Part shown: one piece after another, positions 36,947 to 45,273 of the stretch
Numbering within the stretch: the first letter of the stretch is position 1
Layout: the number at the start of each line of letters is the position of its first letter
Source: Alloalcanivorax venustensis ISO4
GTDB taxonomy: Bacteria; Pseudomonadota; Gammaproteobacteria; Pseudomonadales; Alcanivoracaceae
Assembly: GCF_015356855.1 (NCBI RefSeq)
Contig: NZ_ARXR01000008.1
Span: 62,001 to 126,000 of the forward strand
DNA length: 64,000 nucleotides
Reading direction: 5' to 3'
Translations under genes and position numbers: made by a program
Notes under the pieces: model-generated
Told to the model about the DNA's origin: nothing
Databases searched by the model: none
Seen by the model: only the letters and a program-made list of their open reading frames with translations

Positions 36947-38059
36947 ATGCAGCCCACTGTTCTCGTCTCCAACACGGCATGGTACCTCTACAACTTCCGG
37001 CGCGGCACTATTGCTGCGCTGGTGGCGACAGGACGACCGATTGTCGCCATGGCGCCGCCGGATCGCTACGCGACCAAGCTGGTGGAGGAGCTGGGTGTTA
37101 CGTTTGTGCCGCTGCGGCTGGAGGGTAAGGGCACCCGTTTGGTGGGCGAGGCGCGCAGTGTGCTCCACCTGTTTGGGGCTTTGCGGCGTTTGCGGCCTGC
37201 GTTCGTGTTCAATTTTACCGTTAAGGCCAATATCTACTCCGGGTTGGCGTGTCGTCTGCTTGGTATTCCGTACGCTAACAATGTTTCCGGTCTGGGGACG
37301 GCTTTTATTCACGACTCCTGGTTGTATCGCCGGGTGCGGTCGCTGTACGGCTTTGTGAACCGTGGGGCGCGCTGCGTGTTCTTTCAGAACCAGGAAGATA
37401 TGGCGCTGTTTCGTGATCGCGGCCTTTTGAAGGATAAGCCTACGGTGCTGTTGCCAGGCTCAGGGATGGATACCGCCCGGTTTGCCTTTCAGGCGCTGCC
37501 GGCGGGTGGCGACTTCACCTTTGTGATGGTGGCCCGCTTGATTGCGGACAAGGGCGTGCGTGAATACGTGGCGGCGGCGGAGCGCGTTGCGCGTACCCAT
37601 CCGGGCACCCGTTTTGTGTTGATCGGCCCCCAGGGGGTGAGCAATAGTAGCGCCATTGATGACGCCGAGGTCGCCGAATGGCGGCGCACTGGCGTGGTGG
37701 ACTACGTGGGTGAACAGGACGATGTGCGCCCCTGGCTGGCGAAGAGCCATGTGCTGGTGCTGCCTTCCTATCGGGAGGGTATGCCGCGGACGGTGCTTGA
37801 GGCCGCCTCCATGGGCCGGCCGGCCATCGTTACGGACGTGCCCGGTTGCCGCCAGGCGGTGGTGGACGGCGAGACCGGCTGGCTGTGTCAGGTGCGGGAT
37901 GCGGAATCTCTGGCTTCTTGCATGACCGCCTGCCTAGATATGAGTTATGACCAGTTGGCGGAGGCGGGCAGGGCGGCGCGCCGCCGTATTGAGAATGAAT
38001 TTGACGAACGTATCGTGATCCAGGCGGCGCTGGATTGTCTTGATCGTGCCGTCCCGTAG
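36947..38059 (+). CDS. Glycosyltransferase family 4 protein (PglA/WcaI-like)
   Basis: A 370-residue GT-B enzyme. Motifs: LYNFRRGTI near the N terminus, NFTVKANIYSGLACRLLGIPYANNVSGLG (opening acceptor domain), and LPSYREGMPRTVLEAASMGRPAI with the EX7E pair (about residues 271-293). ATG at 36947 is preferred; an earlier start at 36875 would overlap the acyltransferase gene. High GC again, the first such gene since tviC, so a composition border lies at about 36.9 kb. PglA-type enzymes use UDP-GalNAc on a bacillosamine acceptor; substrate here unknown. Confidence 0.88.
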   Translation: MQPTVLVSNTAWYLYNFRRGTIAALVATGRPIVAMAPPDRYATKLVEELGVTFVPLRLEGKGTRLVGEARSVLHLFGALRRLRPAFVFNFTVKANIYSGLACRLLGIPYANNVSGLGTAFIHDSWLYRRVRSLYGFVNRGARCVFFQNQEDMALFRDRGLLKDKPTVLLPGSGMDTARFAFQALPAGGDFTFVMVARLIADKGVREYVAAAERVARTHPGTRFVLIGPQGVSNSSAIDDAEVAEWRRTGVVDYVGEQDDVRPWLAKSHVLVLPSYREGMPRTVLEAASMGRPAIVTDVPGCRQAVVDGETGWLCQVRDAESLASCMTACLDMSYDQLAEAGRAARRRIENEFDERIVIQAALDCLDRAVP

Positions 38060-38070
38060 TCGAGTTTTAG

Positions 38071-39103
38071 ATGTTCGAGTCATTGTTTGACCGTATTGCC
38101 AACGAAGGCACCTCGGAGCTGTTCTTCCTGCTCACCGGCTCTGTGATCCTGCTTTTTATCCAGCAGGTGTATCTCGGTACACGCCGCGCCTTGTTCCGCA
38201 GAAAGGTGCGCTCCGAAATCTCGGCTTACCGTCAGCGTAAGGACGCCATTAACGTGGTGGACCTGGCCACCGGTGATCCCGAGTTCGCCAAGCGGAATAT
38301 ATTCTCCAGGGATGTTTCCCACTTCGGCGAGAAGCAGTGTCTCTATATCGATATGCCCGCCCGCCTGAAGGCCGCTCTCAGGGAGAAGGAAAAGCAGAGG
38401 GGCTATATGGACTCTCAATGTACAGAGTTCCACGAAGATCGTTCCTTCGACGATGGCCGGACGTTCGAGGATCTCGCCGAAATGACGGGGATCGCCGCGC
38501 TGCCTGAGCTCATCGACAAGCATCGCACCCTCGTCGGCGAGAAGTTCGTAAGCAATGCGGACGGCATGATTTTCAACGGCAAGAAGTATGGTGTGTATAA
38601 CCTGCGCTTCACCCGCTTTGGTGAGGAGGAAAGCCCCGGCGTCGAGGTGGATCTGTTCGAGACGGACTATTTCACCCATAAGGTATTCCGGTCGCTCCCT
38701 CTACCACATCACCATGAACGAGGGGCTCTCCAGGACCGATAAGGACCCCTTCGGAAAGGTCGACATCGAGCTGTGTTTCAAGCGTGGTTTGCTGGAAGAG
38801 CTGGGCATTGACGAGAATATCTACCAGCTTTCGGTGAAATCGGCCTTTTATGACTTCTTCCTGGAGAAGAACAACTTCGAGATCGGTGTTTCCTCGGTTT
38901 TTGAGCTTGAGCTCGATTTTGAGAAAGATATCGCTCCGTTGATCGCCAGAGACAAGCAGCTGGAGGTCGACTCGTTCTTATCGCTGCCTATGAGGCCGAA
39001 GGACATCAACACCTTCGTCAGGGATCATGATTTCGTGCCGCACGGGCTCTACGTCTTCGAGCGGGTGTTGCTAAGAAAAGGCGTGCAGTTGCGTCAACGA
39101 TGA
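38071..39103 (+). pseudogene. Membrane-anchored NUDIX-like gene, interrupted by a frameshift
   Basis: Two overlapping frames make one gene. The first part (38071-38742) has a transmembrane helix at residues about 16-35 and a soluble region reading DVSHFGEKQCLYIDM and NADGMIFNGKKYG. The second (reading to 39103) continues with HITMNEGLSRTDKDPFGK and contains KRGLLEELGI, close to the NUDIX box REUxEExG. Between 38694 and 38704 the frame shifts, with a near-tandem CTCC-CTCT, so a four-base duplication would explain the break. Homology to the SMODS-associated NUDIX group is a guess. A sequencing error cannot be excluded. Confidence 0.65.
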
Positions 39104-39144
39104 GTCGTTTCCCTTAAGCCGGCATAGGCGCCCTGGCCAGGCCG

Positions 39145-39207
39145 CAGAAATAGCGGTTGGGCGAAGATAGCCCCACCCGTTAACGACGACATCGCTGGCG
39201 TTGGCCT
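39145..39207 (-). pseudogene. 5' fragment of a yhaV toxin gene
   Basis: On the minus strand this stretch matches the first 20 or so codons of the intact yhaV at 39897-40400. Shared bases include TCGTCGTTAACGGGTGGG, and an extra G then breaks the frame. It encodes a degenerate VVNGWAIFAHPLFL. It is a second, dead copy 1.2 kb away. Confidence 0.75.
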
Positions 39208-39377
39208 ACCGGCGGCTGTACTCTTCTGGGGCCTGTCTGGGCCGCCTTCCTGACCAAAATAATTATTTATAATCAACGAGTTATAGGTTTCGTCCTGTGC
39301 GGCAGTCTCGTTGCGCCAGCTGATGCGGGGATGTTATAATCCGATCAATTATTAGCCACTGGCACTACGGTTGTATC

Positions 39378-39875
39378 ATGACTTCGCTGAAGATTTGGAG
39401 TGAAACGACACCGCGCCGATACATCAGCGGTATCGTGGCACTGAACCTGCCTACCTCGCCGGATTCCGGTGACTGGCACACTGTGGAGATGCTGAGTGCG
39501 CTCAATCGTGGCGCGCCTATTCCTCTGCGTTTGGCCGGTGAGAACACCGAGTTTGACGGGTTCGGTTACTTCGGTAGCGAAGGTGTGATTGAGGCTTCCG
39601 AGGTTATCAAGCATTTGGGTGAAACCGTACAGGGGCCGGTGCATGTGGCCACACATCCCCGCGCCATTGCAGATATGCTGATGTTCCGCCTTCCGGGGGG
39701 GGCGTCCGCTCTAGCCCATTTAGACCTGGACGCCTGGCTTCCCGAGGGCGGAAAAGCGAGCGTCGCGCGCTTGCTCTGGAAAGCTCGCAGGGGGCTTTCC
39801 AATGAACAAGTGATTCTGTTGGAGCGCTTGTTAGGTCGAAGACTGAGCAAGGGAGGCGTTGACGAGGCCGCGTGA
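39378..39875 (+). CDS. Uncharacterised protein, candidate antitoxin of a lost pair
   Basis: A 165-residue soluble protein, no known domain recognised. Features seen are TTPRRYISGIVALN, THPRAIADMLMF and the C-terminal KARRGLSNEQVILLERLLGRR, which looks like a helical DNA- or protein-binding tail. Its TGA overlaps the GTG of a 12-codon open frame (GTGA overlap), the layout of a two-gene operon whose second gene has been deleted. It sits between a yhaV fragment and the intact yhaV. Antitoxin function is only inferred from this context. Confidence 0.6.
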   Translation: MTSLKIWSETTPRRYISGIVALNLPTSPDSGDWHTVEMLSALNRGAPIPLRLAGENTEFDGFGYFGSEGVIEASEVIKHLGETVQGPVHVATHPRAIADMLMFRLPGGASALAHLDLDAWLPEGGKASVARLLWKARRGLSNEQVILLERLLGRRLSKGGVDEAA

Positions 39876-39910
39876 GCAAGGATCTGCTTGAGGCCGCTAC
39901 TCATCGTTGA
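39872..39910 (+). pseudogene. Truncated start of a lost downstream gene
   Basis: GTG overlapping the stop of the preceding gene opens a frame MSKDLLEAATHR that ends after 12 codons, exactly where the 3' end of yhaV (opposite strand) begins. It reads as the start of a partner gene cut off by a deletion or insertion joint. Confidence 0.45.
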
Positions 39911-40400
39911 GTCGCTCTAAGGTGCGCTGGAAGGCGCCTGCGTCCTTGCGCGCTTGCTCATAAAGTTGGTCCCAGTCGTCCGGTGGATGTCCGCTTTCCA
40001 GCATCTTTTCGAAGGTCGTGTAGGCGTCGGTGCGGCTGCCATAAGCCCGCTTATGGTGCTCGTCGTTGACCCACGCGTAGATGATCACTTTGGCTTCCGA
40101 GTGGAAGCGGAAGAATAGCCGGTACTGCTGAAAGAACTTCGCCCGGAACCAGAACTTCCGTCCGTCGCCGAGTGTGTCCCCTTGCCGGTATTTCGGATCG
40201 GCGGGATCCTGTGGAATGTCCGTGAGCGCCAGCTTCAGGATCGCCGCCAGACGTTTACTGGCGTTCTTCTTTTTGTAGGTGCCTGGGTCTTTGGCTTTGT
40301 GCCTCTCGACTTTTTCAGTCAGCTCAAGCACTTCATCCAGAAACAGCGGGTGGGCGAAGATAGCCCACCCGTTAACGACGATACCGCTGGCTTGTGGCAC
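39897..40400 (-). CDS. yhaV: Type II toxin YhaV
   Basis: A 167-residue RelE-superfamily mRNA endonuclease. The family opening VNGWAIFAHPLFLDEV (residues 9-24), KKKNASKRLAAI and the core DGRKFWFRAKFFQQYRLFFRF are those of YhaV, with YAWVNDEHHKRAYGSRTDAYTTF containing the conserved His, Arg and Lys residues. GTG start directly after the prlF stop (two bases between), toxin second, as in the E. coli prlF-yhaV operon. Minus strand, against the flanking polysaccharide genes. Confidence 0.95.
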   Translation of the reverse strand: MPQASGIVVNGWAIFAHPLFLDEVLELTEKVERHKAKDPGTYKKKNASKRLAAILKLALTDIPQDPADPKYRQGDTLGDGRKFWFRAKFFQQYRLFFRFHSEAKVIIYAWVNDEHHKRAYGSRTDAYTTFEKMLESGHPPDDWDQLYEQARKDAGAFQRTLERLNDE

Positions 40401-40402
40401 AC

Positions 40403-40732
40403 CTACTCATCCTCGTCAGGAAGTGGGGCGTCGAGATCGACATCAATGTCGCCTACCAGACTCTGAATGCGGTGAACCAGACGTTCATCGATTGCCTGGA
40501 TCCGCTCCGGATGACGTTGCAGGTCGTCCGCGAGGAAGTTCAGGAAGCCGTCGAGAACCGGGTCCGGCTGTTCCTGCTCTGCACGGGACAGCACTACTTC
40601 GCCGTTCGGGCGGACGGTATAGCGGATTTTGGCCCGCTTGGTCAGGTTGAGTGTCCGGCGTACCGCTTCCGGGACGGTGGTCTGGTAGCGGTCGGTGACG
40701 GTGGATTCGGCGGTCAGTACGGTGTCCGTCAT
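40403..40732 (-). CDS. prlF: Antitoxin PrlF
   Basis: A 109-residue SpoVT/AbrB-type antitoxin. The N-terminal swapped-hairpin DNA-binding region reads ESTVTDRYQTTVPEAVRRTLNL (about residues 8-29), as in PrlF/SohA. The remainder is an acidic helix that binds YhaV. ATG at 40732 with GGAGGT upstream is chosen; a longer start at 40801 would cover the control region. A TATAC-G-GTATA palindrome (40758-40768) lies 26 bases upstream and is a likely autoregulation site. Confidence 0.93.
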   Translation of the reverse strand: MTDTVLTAESTVTDRYQTTVPEAVRRTLNLTKRAKIRYTVRPNGEVVLSRAEQEQPDPVLDGFLNFLADDLQRHPERIQAIDERLVHRIQSLVGDIDVDLDAPLPDEDE

Positions 40733-40757
40733 GGGAACCTCCAATGAGGTTAAATAA

Positions 40758-40768
40758 TATACGGTATA
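40758..40768. promoter_or_regulatory. Palindrome in the divergent prlF / ligase control region
   Basis: TATAC-G-GTATA, with a second palindrome AATGCATT at 40777-40784. It lies between the prlF start and the start of the O-antigen ligase gene and may control both. Short, so a chance match is possible. Confidence 0.5.
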
Positions 40769-40771
40769 GTA

Positions 40772-42031
40772 ATGCGAATGCATTGTAGGTTCAAGAGCCA
40801 CAAAAGTGATCCCTTGAACTCCCTGGCTTTGGCCGGCTTTTTGGCCGGCCTGGTCATTCTGCCGCTCGGCTATGCCGCCTTCGCTGCTTTAATTGTGGTG
40901 CTGGCTCTACCAGGGGCTTTGCTTCCCCGTCGTGATTCTCGGTTGTGTCCAGAGGACCGCTGGTTCCTGCTGGCGTTGCTGCTGTTCGGGCTGCACCTGG
41001 TGCTGGATGCCTGGCGTGGTGGGGCGCCGGTGGGGCATCAGACGGCCTCGACGCTGCCCTGGTGGCCGCTGGCGGCGGCGTTGGTGCTCGTGGGCTGGCG
41101 GCGGTTGCCGCCGGCGGGCGTGGCGCTGTGGTGGGGCGCGGCGTTCGGTGCGTTGGCGGCCTGCGGCATTGTGCTGGTGCGTTGGCTGGCACTTGGCGTG
41201 GACCGCGTTCACGTGCCGGGCATTAACGCTATTCCGTTTGGCAATCTCTCGCTGGTGCTGGGTGTGCTCTCCCTGGTGTGGGCCTTGCGGCTTTCGCAAA
41301 TGCCGCTGCTGTTTGGGGTGGCGGCGCTGGCCGGTCTGGTAGTCTCTCTGTTGTCCGGGACGCGGGGCGGCTGGGTGACGCTGCCTGTGGTGGCCTTGGT
41401 TCTGCTGCTTTGTCAGGGCGAGGAGATTCGGCGCCTCTGGTTGGCGCGGCCGCTGCGGACGCGGCTTCTGGCTGTCGCCGGGGTGGTGCTGGTTGCCGCT
41501 TTCGCGGTGTGGCAGGCGCTGCCGCGCGCCGTGGCCCTGGTTGAGGATCTGCGTGGCTACCTGCATCAGGGTGTCACTCGCACCTCGGTGGGCTTGCGTC
41601 TGGATATGTGGCACGCCGCCTGGACGTTGTTTCTTCAGAAGCCGCTGCTGGGCTGGGGGGAGGGCGCCATGATGCCGGAGCTCAGGCGCTTGATCGCCGC
41701 CGGCGAGCTCAATGAGCAGGCTCGCTACTTCGGCTTTCAGCTGCACAGCGATGTGCTGGATACGCTGGCGCGCCGTGGTTTGCTGGGCCTGATCACGTTG
41801 CTATTGATGTACGCGGTACCGCTCGCCGGCTTTGTACGCCGCCTTAGATGCGCGGATGTTGACGTGCGGACGTTTGCGTTGGCGGGCACGCTGGTGGTGC
41901 TGATGTTCGCGGGGTTCGGGCTGACGCAGAGCCAGTTCCGCGACGAGCGGAGTTTCGCGGCTTACCTGGTTTTGGTGGTGACTTGTTGGGTGTTGATGCG
42001 GCCCAAGCCGATCGACCCACTAAAAAGTTGA
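40772..42031 (+). CDS. O-antigen ligase (WaaL/Wzy_C family)
   Basis: A 419-residue inner-membrane protein with about 12 helices. The periplasmic Wzy_C loop shows TRTSVGLRLDMWHAAWTLF, KPLLGWGEGAM and a conserved histidine in FQLHSDVLDTLARRGLLGL (about residue 325), all typical of WaaL-type ligases that attach glycan from undecaprenyl diphosphate to lipid A-core or other acceptors. The ATG at 40772 overlaps the prlF promoter; a TTG at 40814 is an alternative. High GC. Confidence 0.85.
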   Translation: MRMHCRFKSHKSDPLNSLALAGFLAGLVILPLGYAAFAALIVVLALPGALLPRRDSRLCPEDRWFLLALLLFGLHLVLDAWRGGAPVGHQTASTLPWWPLAAALVLVGWRRLPPAGVALWWGAAFGALAACGIVLVRWLALGVDRVHVPGINAIPFGNLSLVLGVLSLVWALRLSQMPLLFGVAALAGLVVSLLSGTRGGWVTLPVVALVLLLCQGEEIRRLWLARPLRTRLLAVAGVVLVAAFAVWQALPRAVALVEDLRGYLHQGVTRTSVGLRLDMWHAAWTLFLQKPLLGWGEGAMMPELRRLIAAGELNEQARYFGFQLHSDVLDTLARRGLLGLITLLLMYAVPLAGFVRRLRCADVDVRTFALAGTLVVLMFAGFGLTQSQFRDERSFAAYLVLVVTCWVLMRPKPIDPLKS

Positions 42032-42227
42032 GTCACTATGATCAGCCTCTCAAGACCCCGTAATTCCTTGTTCTTAGAAGGTTTGAGCAACTTATACTGA
42101 TTAAATCTGTATTTTGTTCACGTTTTTATTTTTGTAATATTGACAAATGTAAAATAAGATAGGAGGCCGCAGCGCTGCCTTGCTGTTAAGCCTATAGTTC
42201 TTTTCTCGCTTGTTTGAGGTTATCGGC

Positions 42228-43295
42228 ATGGATGTCGTTTTATTTGTTCATTTTCCGGCCGTTCTGGCCAGTGTTTGCCTTGCCATACGCTATTTGTTCC
42301 CCGTTGCCCGTCGTTACCGCTTCGTGGACATGCCCGATACGCGTAAGCGCCACCGGCGCCCGACGCCGCTGATCGGCGGTTTCGCGGTGCTGATCGGCCT
42401 GTTCGTGGCGCTGTCCGTGAGCGGTCTGCTCGCGGAACCCCTCTGGCTGATCTTCTTCGCGGCGGCGTTGACGCTCACCGTGCTCGGCTCGGTGGACGAT
42501 GTGCTGGATATCAGCCCGCGCCTGCGCTTCGTATTGCAGGGCCTGGTGGTGACGGCGGCGCTGTTCGGCGCCGATCTGGCGATCGAGCAGCTGGGCCTGC
42601 TGCTGGGCACCGAGACGCTCTACCTGGGCTTCGCGCTGGGGCTGGGCTTCACGGTGGTGTGCGCGCTGGCGTCGATCAACGCCTACAACATGATCGACGG
42701 CATCGACGGCCTGGCCGGCTCGGTGACGGCGGCCACCTTGCTGGGCGTGATGGTCTTGTCGCTGCTCAGCGGGGCGACGGAGCTCGCTCTGGTGGCCGGC
42801 TCCCTGGCACTGGCACTGCTGGCGTTCCTGGCCTTTAATCTTGAGCTGCCGTTTTTCCGGGGCCGCAAGATTTTTCTGGGCGACGGCGGCAGTACCTTCC
42901 TGGGCTTTCTGGTGCTGTGGTTGCTGGTGGTGGCTTCGCAGAAGGACATCAGCTTCCGGCCGATCACCGCGGTGTGGCTGGTGGGCCTGCCGATCGTGGA
43001 CATGCTCACCGTGTTCGCGCGCCGTGCCTTCGCCGGTAAGTCGCCGTTCAGCGCCGACCGCACCCATATCCATCATTTGCTGATGGAGAGCGGCATGTCC
43101 GCCCGGCAGACGCTGCTGGTGCTGCTCGGCTTTCACGCCAGCCTGGTGGCCTTCGGTGTGGCCGGCGAAATGCTTTACTGGTCGGATATGACGATGACAC
43201 TTGGTGCCATCGGCGCCGGCGCTCTCTACGGCGCCGCCAATATCTCCCTCACCTCCCGGCAGCAGAAAGCCGCCGCCTCCCCTCAGCAGCAGTAA
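42228..43295 (+). CDS. Undecaprenyl-phosphate GlcNAc/GalNAc 1-phosphate transferase (WecA family)
   Basis: A 355-residue polytopic membrane enzyme that begins glycan synthesis by moving a sugar 1-phosphate to undecaprenyl phosphate. Motifs: DTRKRHRRPTPLIGG, SVDDVLD, NAYNMIDGIDGLAG, FLGDGGSTFLGF and the late DRTHIHHLL, the order and spacing of WecA/TagO. ATG at 42228 follows GAGGT; a TTG 18 bases earlier is less likely. Gap upstream (42032-42227) is AT-rich and may hold its promoter. Confidence 0.92.
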   Translation: MDVVLFVHFPAVLASVCLAIRYLFPVARRYRFVDMPDTRKRHRRPTPLIGGFAVLIGLFVALSVSGLLAEPLWLIFFAAALTLTVLGSVDDVLDISPRLRFVLQGLVVTAALFGADLAIEQLGLLLGTETLYLGFALGLGFTVVCALASINAYNMIDGIDGLAGSVTAATLLGVMVLSLLSGATELALVAGSLALALLAFLAFNLELPFFRGRKIFLGDGGSTFLGFLVLWLLVVASQKDISFRPITAVWLVGLPIVDMLTVFARRAFAGKSPFSADRTHIHHLLMESGMSARQTLLVLLGFHASLVAFGVAGEMLYWSDMTMTLGAIGAGALYGAANISLTSRQQKAAASPQQQ

Positions 43296-43315
43296 CTCTC
43301 CTGGCCGCCGCCTGC

Positions 43316-43436
43316 TAGGCGGCGGTACCCAGCATCCGACGAATCAGAATACGGACCTGCTCGAGCGCCTGTGCCGGCGTCATCGATCCGTTGGGGTCGT
43401 CCAGTAGGCTATGCGGTCGCACTGGCGGGCTTCTAT
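43316..43436 (-). pseudogene. 3' fragment of a tetR-family gene
   Basis: About 110 bases, minus strand, are roughly 85 percent identical to the 3' end of the intact tetR at 46790-47494 (shared run CCCAGCATCCGACGAATCAG, then CTGCTC-AGCGCCTGT and GCGGTCGCACTGGC). Only the C-terminal ~37 codons remain, and the reading frame is degraded. It bounds the left side of a 3.3 kb toxin-antitoxin block whose right side is the intact tetR. Confidence 0.8.
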
Positions 43437-43444
43437 TGATAATC

Positions 43445-43459
43445 TACGTCAAAGACGTA
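43445..43459. promoter_or_regulatory. Palindromic operator of the higBA-like module
   Basis: TACGTC-AAA-GACGTA, perfect 6-base arms, ten bases before the toxin start. Fits the usual autoregulatory operator of an XRE-type antitoxin. Confidence 0.65.
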
Positions 43460-43469
43460 TGCTGTCCGG

Positions 43470-43784
43470 ATGTACACGGTAGTTGAGACACCAACATTCG
43501 CAAAGGATGCGGACAGGCTTTGGACCCACGACGAGCGCGCTGAGTTTTGTGTTTGGATAGCCGCGCACCCCGGAGCCGGTCAGGTGATACCGGGCAGCGG
43601 TGGTTGTCGTAAGATTCGCTGGAGCAAGGCGCAAAGCGGGAAGCGTGGGGGCGTTCGCGTGATTTATTTCACACGGCTTCCCGAGGGGCAGATCTGGTTA
43701 TTGGTTATCTATGCCAAGAACGTGATGGTGAATATCCCAGCCCATTTGCTAAAAGCGATCCGCCAGGAGTTGGAAGATGGGTAA
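43470..43784 (+). CDS. RelE/HigB-family toxin
   Basis: A 104-residue RelE-like endoribonuclease. It shows TPTFAKDADRLW, PGAGQVIPGSGGCRKIRWSKAQSGKRGGVRVIYF (central beta-sheet with Arg and Lys residues) and LLVIYAKN, as in HigB/YgjN-like toxins that come before their antitoxin. It overlaps the antitoxin gene by 8 bases. Confidence 0.9.
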   Translation: MYTVVETPTFAKDADRLWTHDERAEFCVWIAAHPGAGQVIPGSGGCRKIRWSKAQSGKRGGVRVIYFTRLPEGQIWLLVIYAKNVMVNIPAHLLKAIRQELEDG

Positions 43785-44079
43785 AATGAAAGAAGACATT
43801 ACGGGTGAAGAGCTAGGAGAAAAGTTACTTCATGCCGTGCGCGAAATGAAAGCAGGTTATGCCGCCAGGACCACCGAGGTCAGTACCAATGAAGTGGCTT
43901 CGGCTCGCCTGCGTACCGGGCTTTCCCAGGCACAATTCGCTCGTGCTTTGAAGATTTCTCCACGAACATTACAAGAATGGGAGCAGGGTCGGCGTAGACC
44001 CTCCGGAGCTGCCCAAGCTCTTATTCAAATCGCCTTTCGTCATCCGGAAGTGATTGTGGAGTCGCTGAGCGAGTCTTAG
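43777..44079 (+). CDS. XRE-type antitoxin (NadS/HigA-like)
   Basis: A 100-residue protein with a helix-turn-helix of the lambda-repressor class: RLRTGLSQAQFARALKIS (residues about 45-62) followed by PRTLQEWEQGRRRPSGAAQALI. Downstream of its toxin, as is typical of higBA order, and read from the same message. Confidence 0.9.
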   Translation: MGKMKEDITGEELGEKLLHAVREMKAGYAARTTEVSTNEVASARLRTGLSQAQFARALKISPRTLQEWEQGRRRPSGAAQALIQIAFRHPEVIVESLSES

Positions 44080-44091
44080 GGCTGGTGCCTG

Positions 44092-44598
44092 CTACGCGCC
44101 CATAAGCGAGATGCAATCTTTAATGGGTAGGAAAAGCTGGAGCCCGTTTTCTTCGATCCTGATGAATTCGTATTTCTCGTAGAACGCGGCGGCCTGTTGA
44201 TCCTTGGCATCCACCACCAAACCACCGATGGCGGTGAAGGTTCGGGAGATGGTCGCCGCGTCGTCGATGGCGGAGAGTAACGCCACCTCACCAAACCCCT
44301 GGCCCTGAACACTCCGGTGCGTGGCTAGCCGCGCCATTCTCAGAAAGGGAACCGGGTGCGGGTAGTTCTTCCAGGCGGTGACGCCTGGCGGGGGCGCGAT
44401 CTCGCAGGGCGCGGTCGAGTAGAAAGCCAGAATGCGCTCCGGCTGGTCGGTATCGACCAACACCGTTGTGCGCACCAGGTGTCGTTCGTCCTGCCGTCGT
44501 GCGGTCTTCTGAATAAAGGTGTTGAGTTCCGCGACCCCGCAGTCGAAGCCGGCCCGGTCGTGTTTCTTGCTAAGTGGCTGCTTTCGGATCCGAGTCAT
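44092..44598 (-). CDS. GNAT-family acetyltransferase toxin (TacT-like)
   Basis: A 168-residue acetyltransferase-type toxin that should acetylate charged tRNA. It has the TacT plan: HDRAGFDCGVAELNTFIQ, ATHRSVQGQGFGEVALLSAI (acetyl-CoA loop, QGQGFG) and the conserved AAFYEKYEF near the C terminus. It overlaps the antitoxin gene by 29 bases. Confidence 0.92.
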   Translation of the reverse strand: MTRIRKQPLSKKHDRAGFDCGVAELNTFIQKTARRQDERHLVRTTVLVDTDQPERILAFYSTAPCEIAPPPGVTAWKNYPHPVPFLRMARLATHRSVQGQGFGEVALLSAIDDAATISRTFTAIGGLVVDAKDQQAAAFYEKYEFIRIEENGLQLFLPIKDCISLMGA

Positions 44599-44881
44599 GC
44601 ACCACGTCCTTGTAGTGTTGTGCGGCCCGCTTCAGGCGGGGCAGTTCGCGAGCCGGCTGGTCCAGGGCCGTCATCATGTTCTCGAAGGCGCCGCGGCTTG
44701 CACTGATCCGTGTGGCTCGCTCGGTGACCTCGGCGGCGCGCTCCAGGGCAGCGTCCAGCAGGAACTGCGAGACCGTGGAGCCTTGCAGCTCCGCCGCTTC
44801 CGCAATCCGTTGGTGGATCTCGGGCTTGGCGCGTGCCACCAGCCGCTTCTCTTTTTCATGGTCTGTCGCTGCTGTCGTCAT
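44570..44881 (-). CDS. DUF1778 antitoxin (TacA-like)
   Basis: A 103-residue ribbon-helix-helix antitoxin: RLVARAKPEIHQRIAEAAELQGSTVSQFLLDAAL is the classic DUF1778 opening. The C-terminal tail binds the GNAT toxin. ATG 44881 is chosen since the upstream stretch carries a palindromic operator. Order antitoxin then toxin. Confidence 0.92.
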   Translation of the reverse strand: MTTAATDHEKEKRLVARAKPEIHQRIAEAAELQGSTVSQFLLDAALERAAEVTERATRISASRGAFENMMTALDQPARELPRLKRAAQHYKDVVHDSDPKAAT

Positions 44882-44904
44882 GCGACACCTCTTCGTTTGA
44901 ATAT

Positions 44905-44921
44905 GGTGCCAATATGGCACC
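44905..44921. promoter_or_regulatory. Palindromic operator of the tacAT-like module
   Basis: GGTGCC-AATAT-GGCACC, perfect 6-base arms, 24 bases upstream of the DUF1778 antitoxin start. Matches a ribbon-helix-helix autoregulatory site. Confidence 0.65.
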
Positions 44922-44965
44922 GCCTTGGGTGAAAATCAATCTCGCCCTGGACTCGGGCCTGCAAT

Positions 44966-44989
44966 TTGTTACACTCCGAAGTGTAACAA
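44966..44989. promoter_or_regulatory. Palindromic operator of the phd/vapBC-like module
   Basis: TTGTTACACT-CCGA-AGTGTAACAA, perfect 10-base arms, directly before the antitoxin ribosome binding site (AAGGAG, 44988-44993). The strongest palindrome in the block. Confidence 0.8.
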
Positions 44990-45000
44990 GGAGAATTCCC

Positions 45001-45273
45001 ATGGAAGCCACTACCAAAGACCTACGCCTGCACACCCGCACGCTGATTGCGGCCACCGACCGTGGGGAAGAGGTCATCATCACCTACCGGGGGAAGCCCC
45101 GTGCCCGCCTAATGCCCCTGGGCGGCGCTAATGAGGTGCGTGAGAGTGAGCCGGTTCCTTACGGGGATACATCCGGAGAGGCGGCATCGAATCCCCTGTT
45201 CGGGCTTTGGCGTGATCAGGACGAGCCGGTTGATGACTATGTGCGCCGACTCCGCCAGCCCCGGGAGTTTTGA
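45001..45273 (+). CDS. Phd/YefM-family antitoxin
   Basis: A 90-residue antitoxin with the Phd/YefM opening TTKDLRLHTRTLIAATDRGEEVIITYRGKPRARLMPL. The C-terminal tail (PVDDYVRRLRQPREF) would cover the PIN active site. ATG 45001 follows AAGGAG at 44988-44993. Overlaps vapC by 4 bases. Confidence 0.93.
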   Translation: MEATTKDLRLHTRTLIAATDRGEEVIITYRGKPRARLMPLGGANEVRESEPVPYGDTSGEAASNPLFGLWRDQDEPVDDYVRRLRQPREF

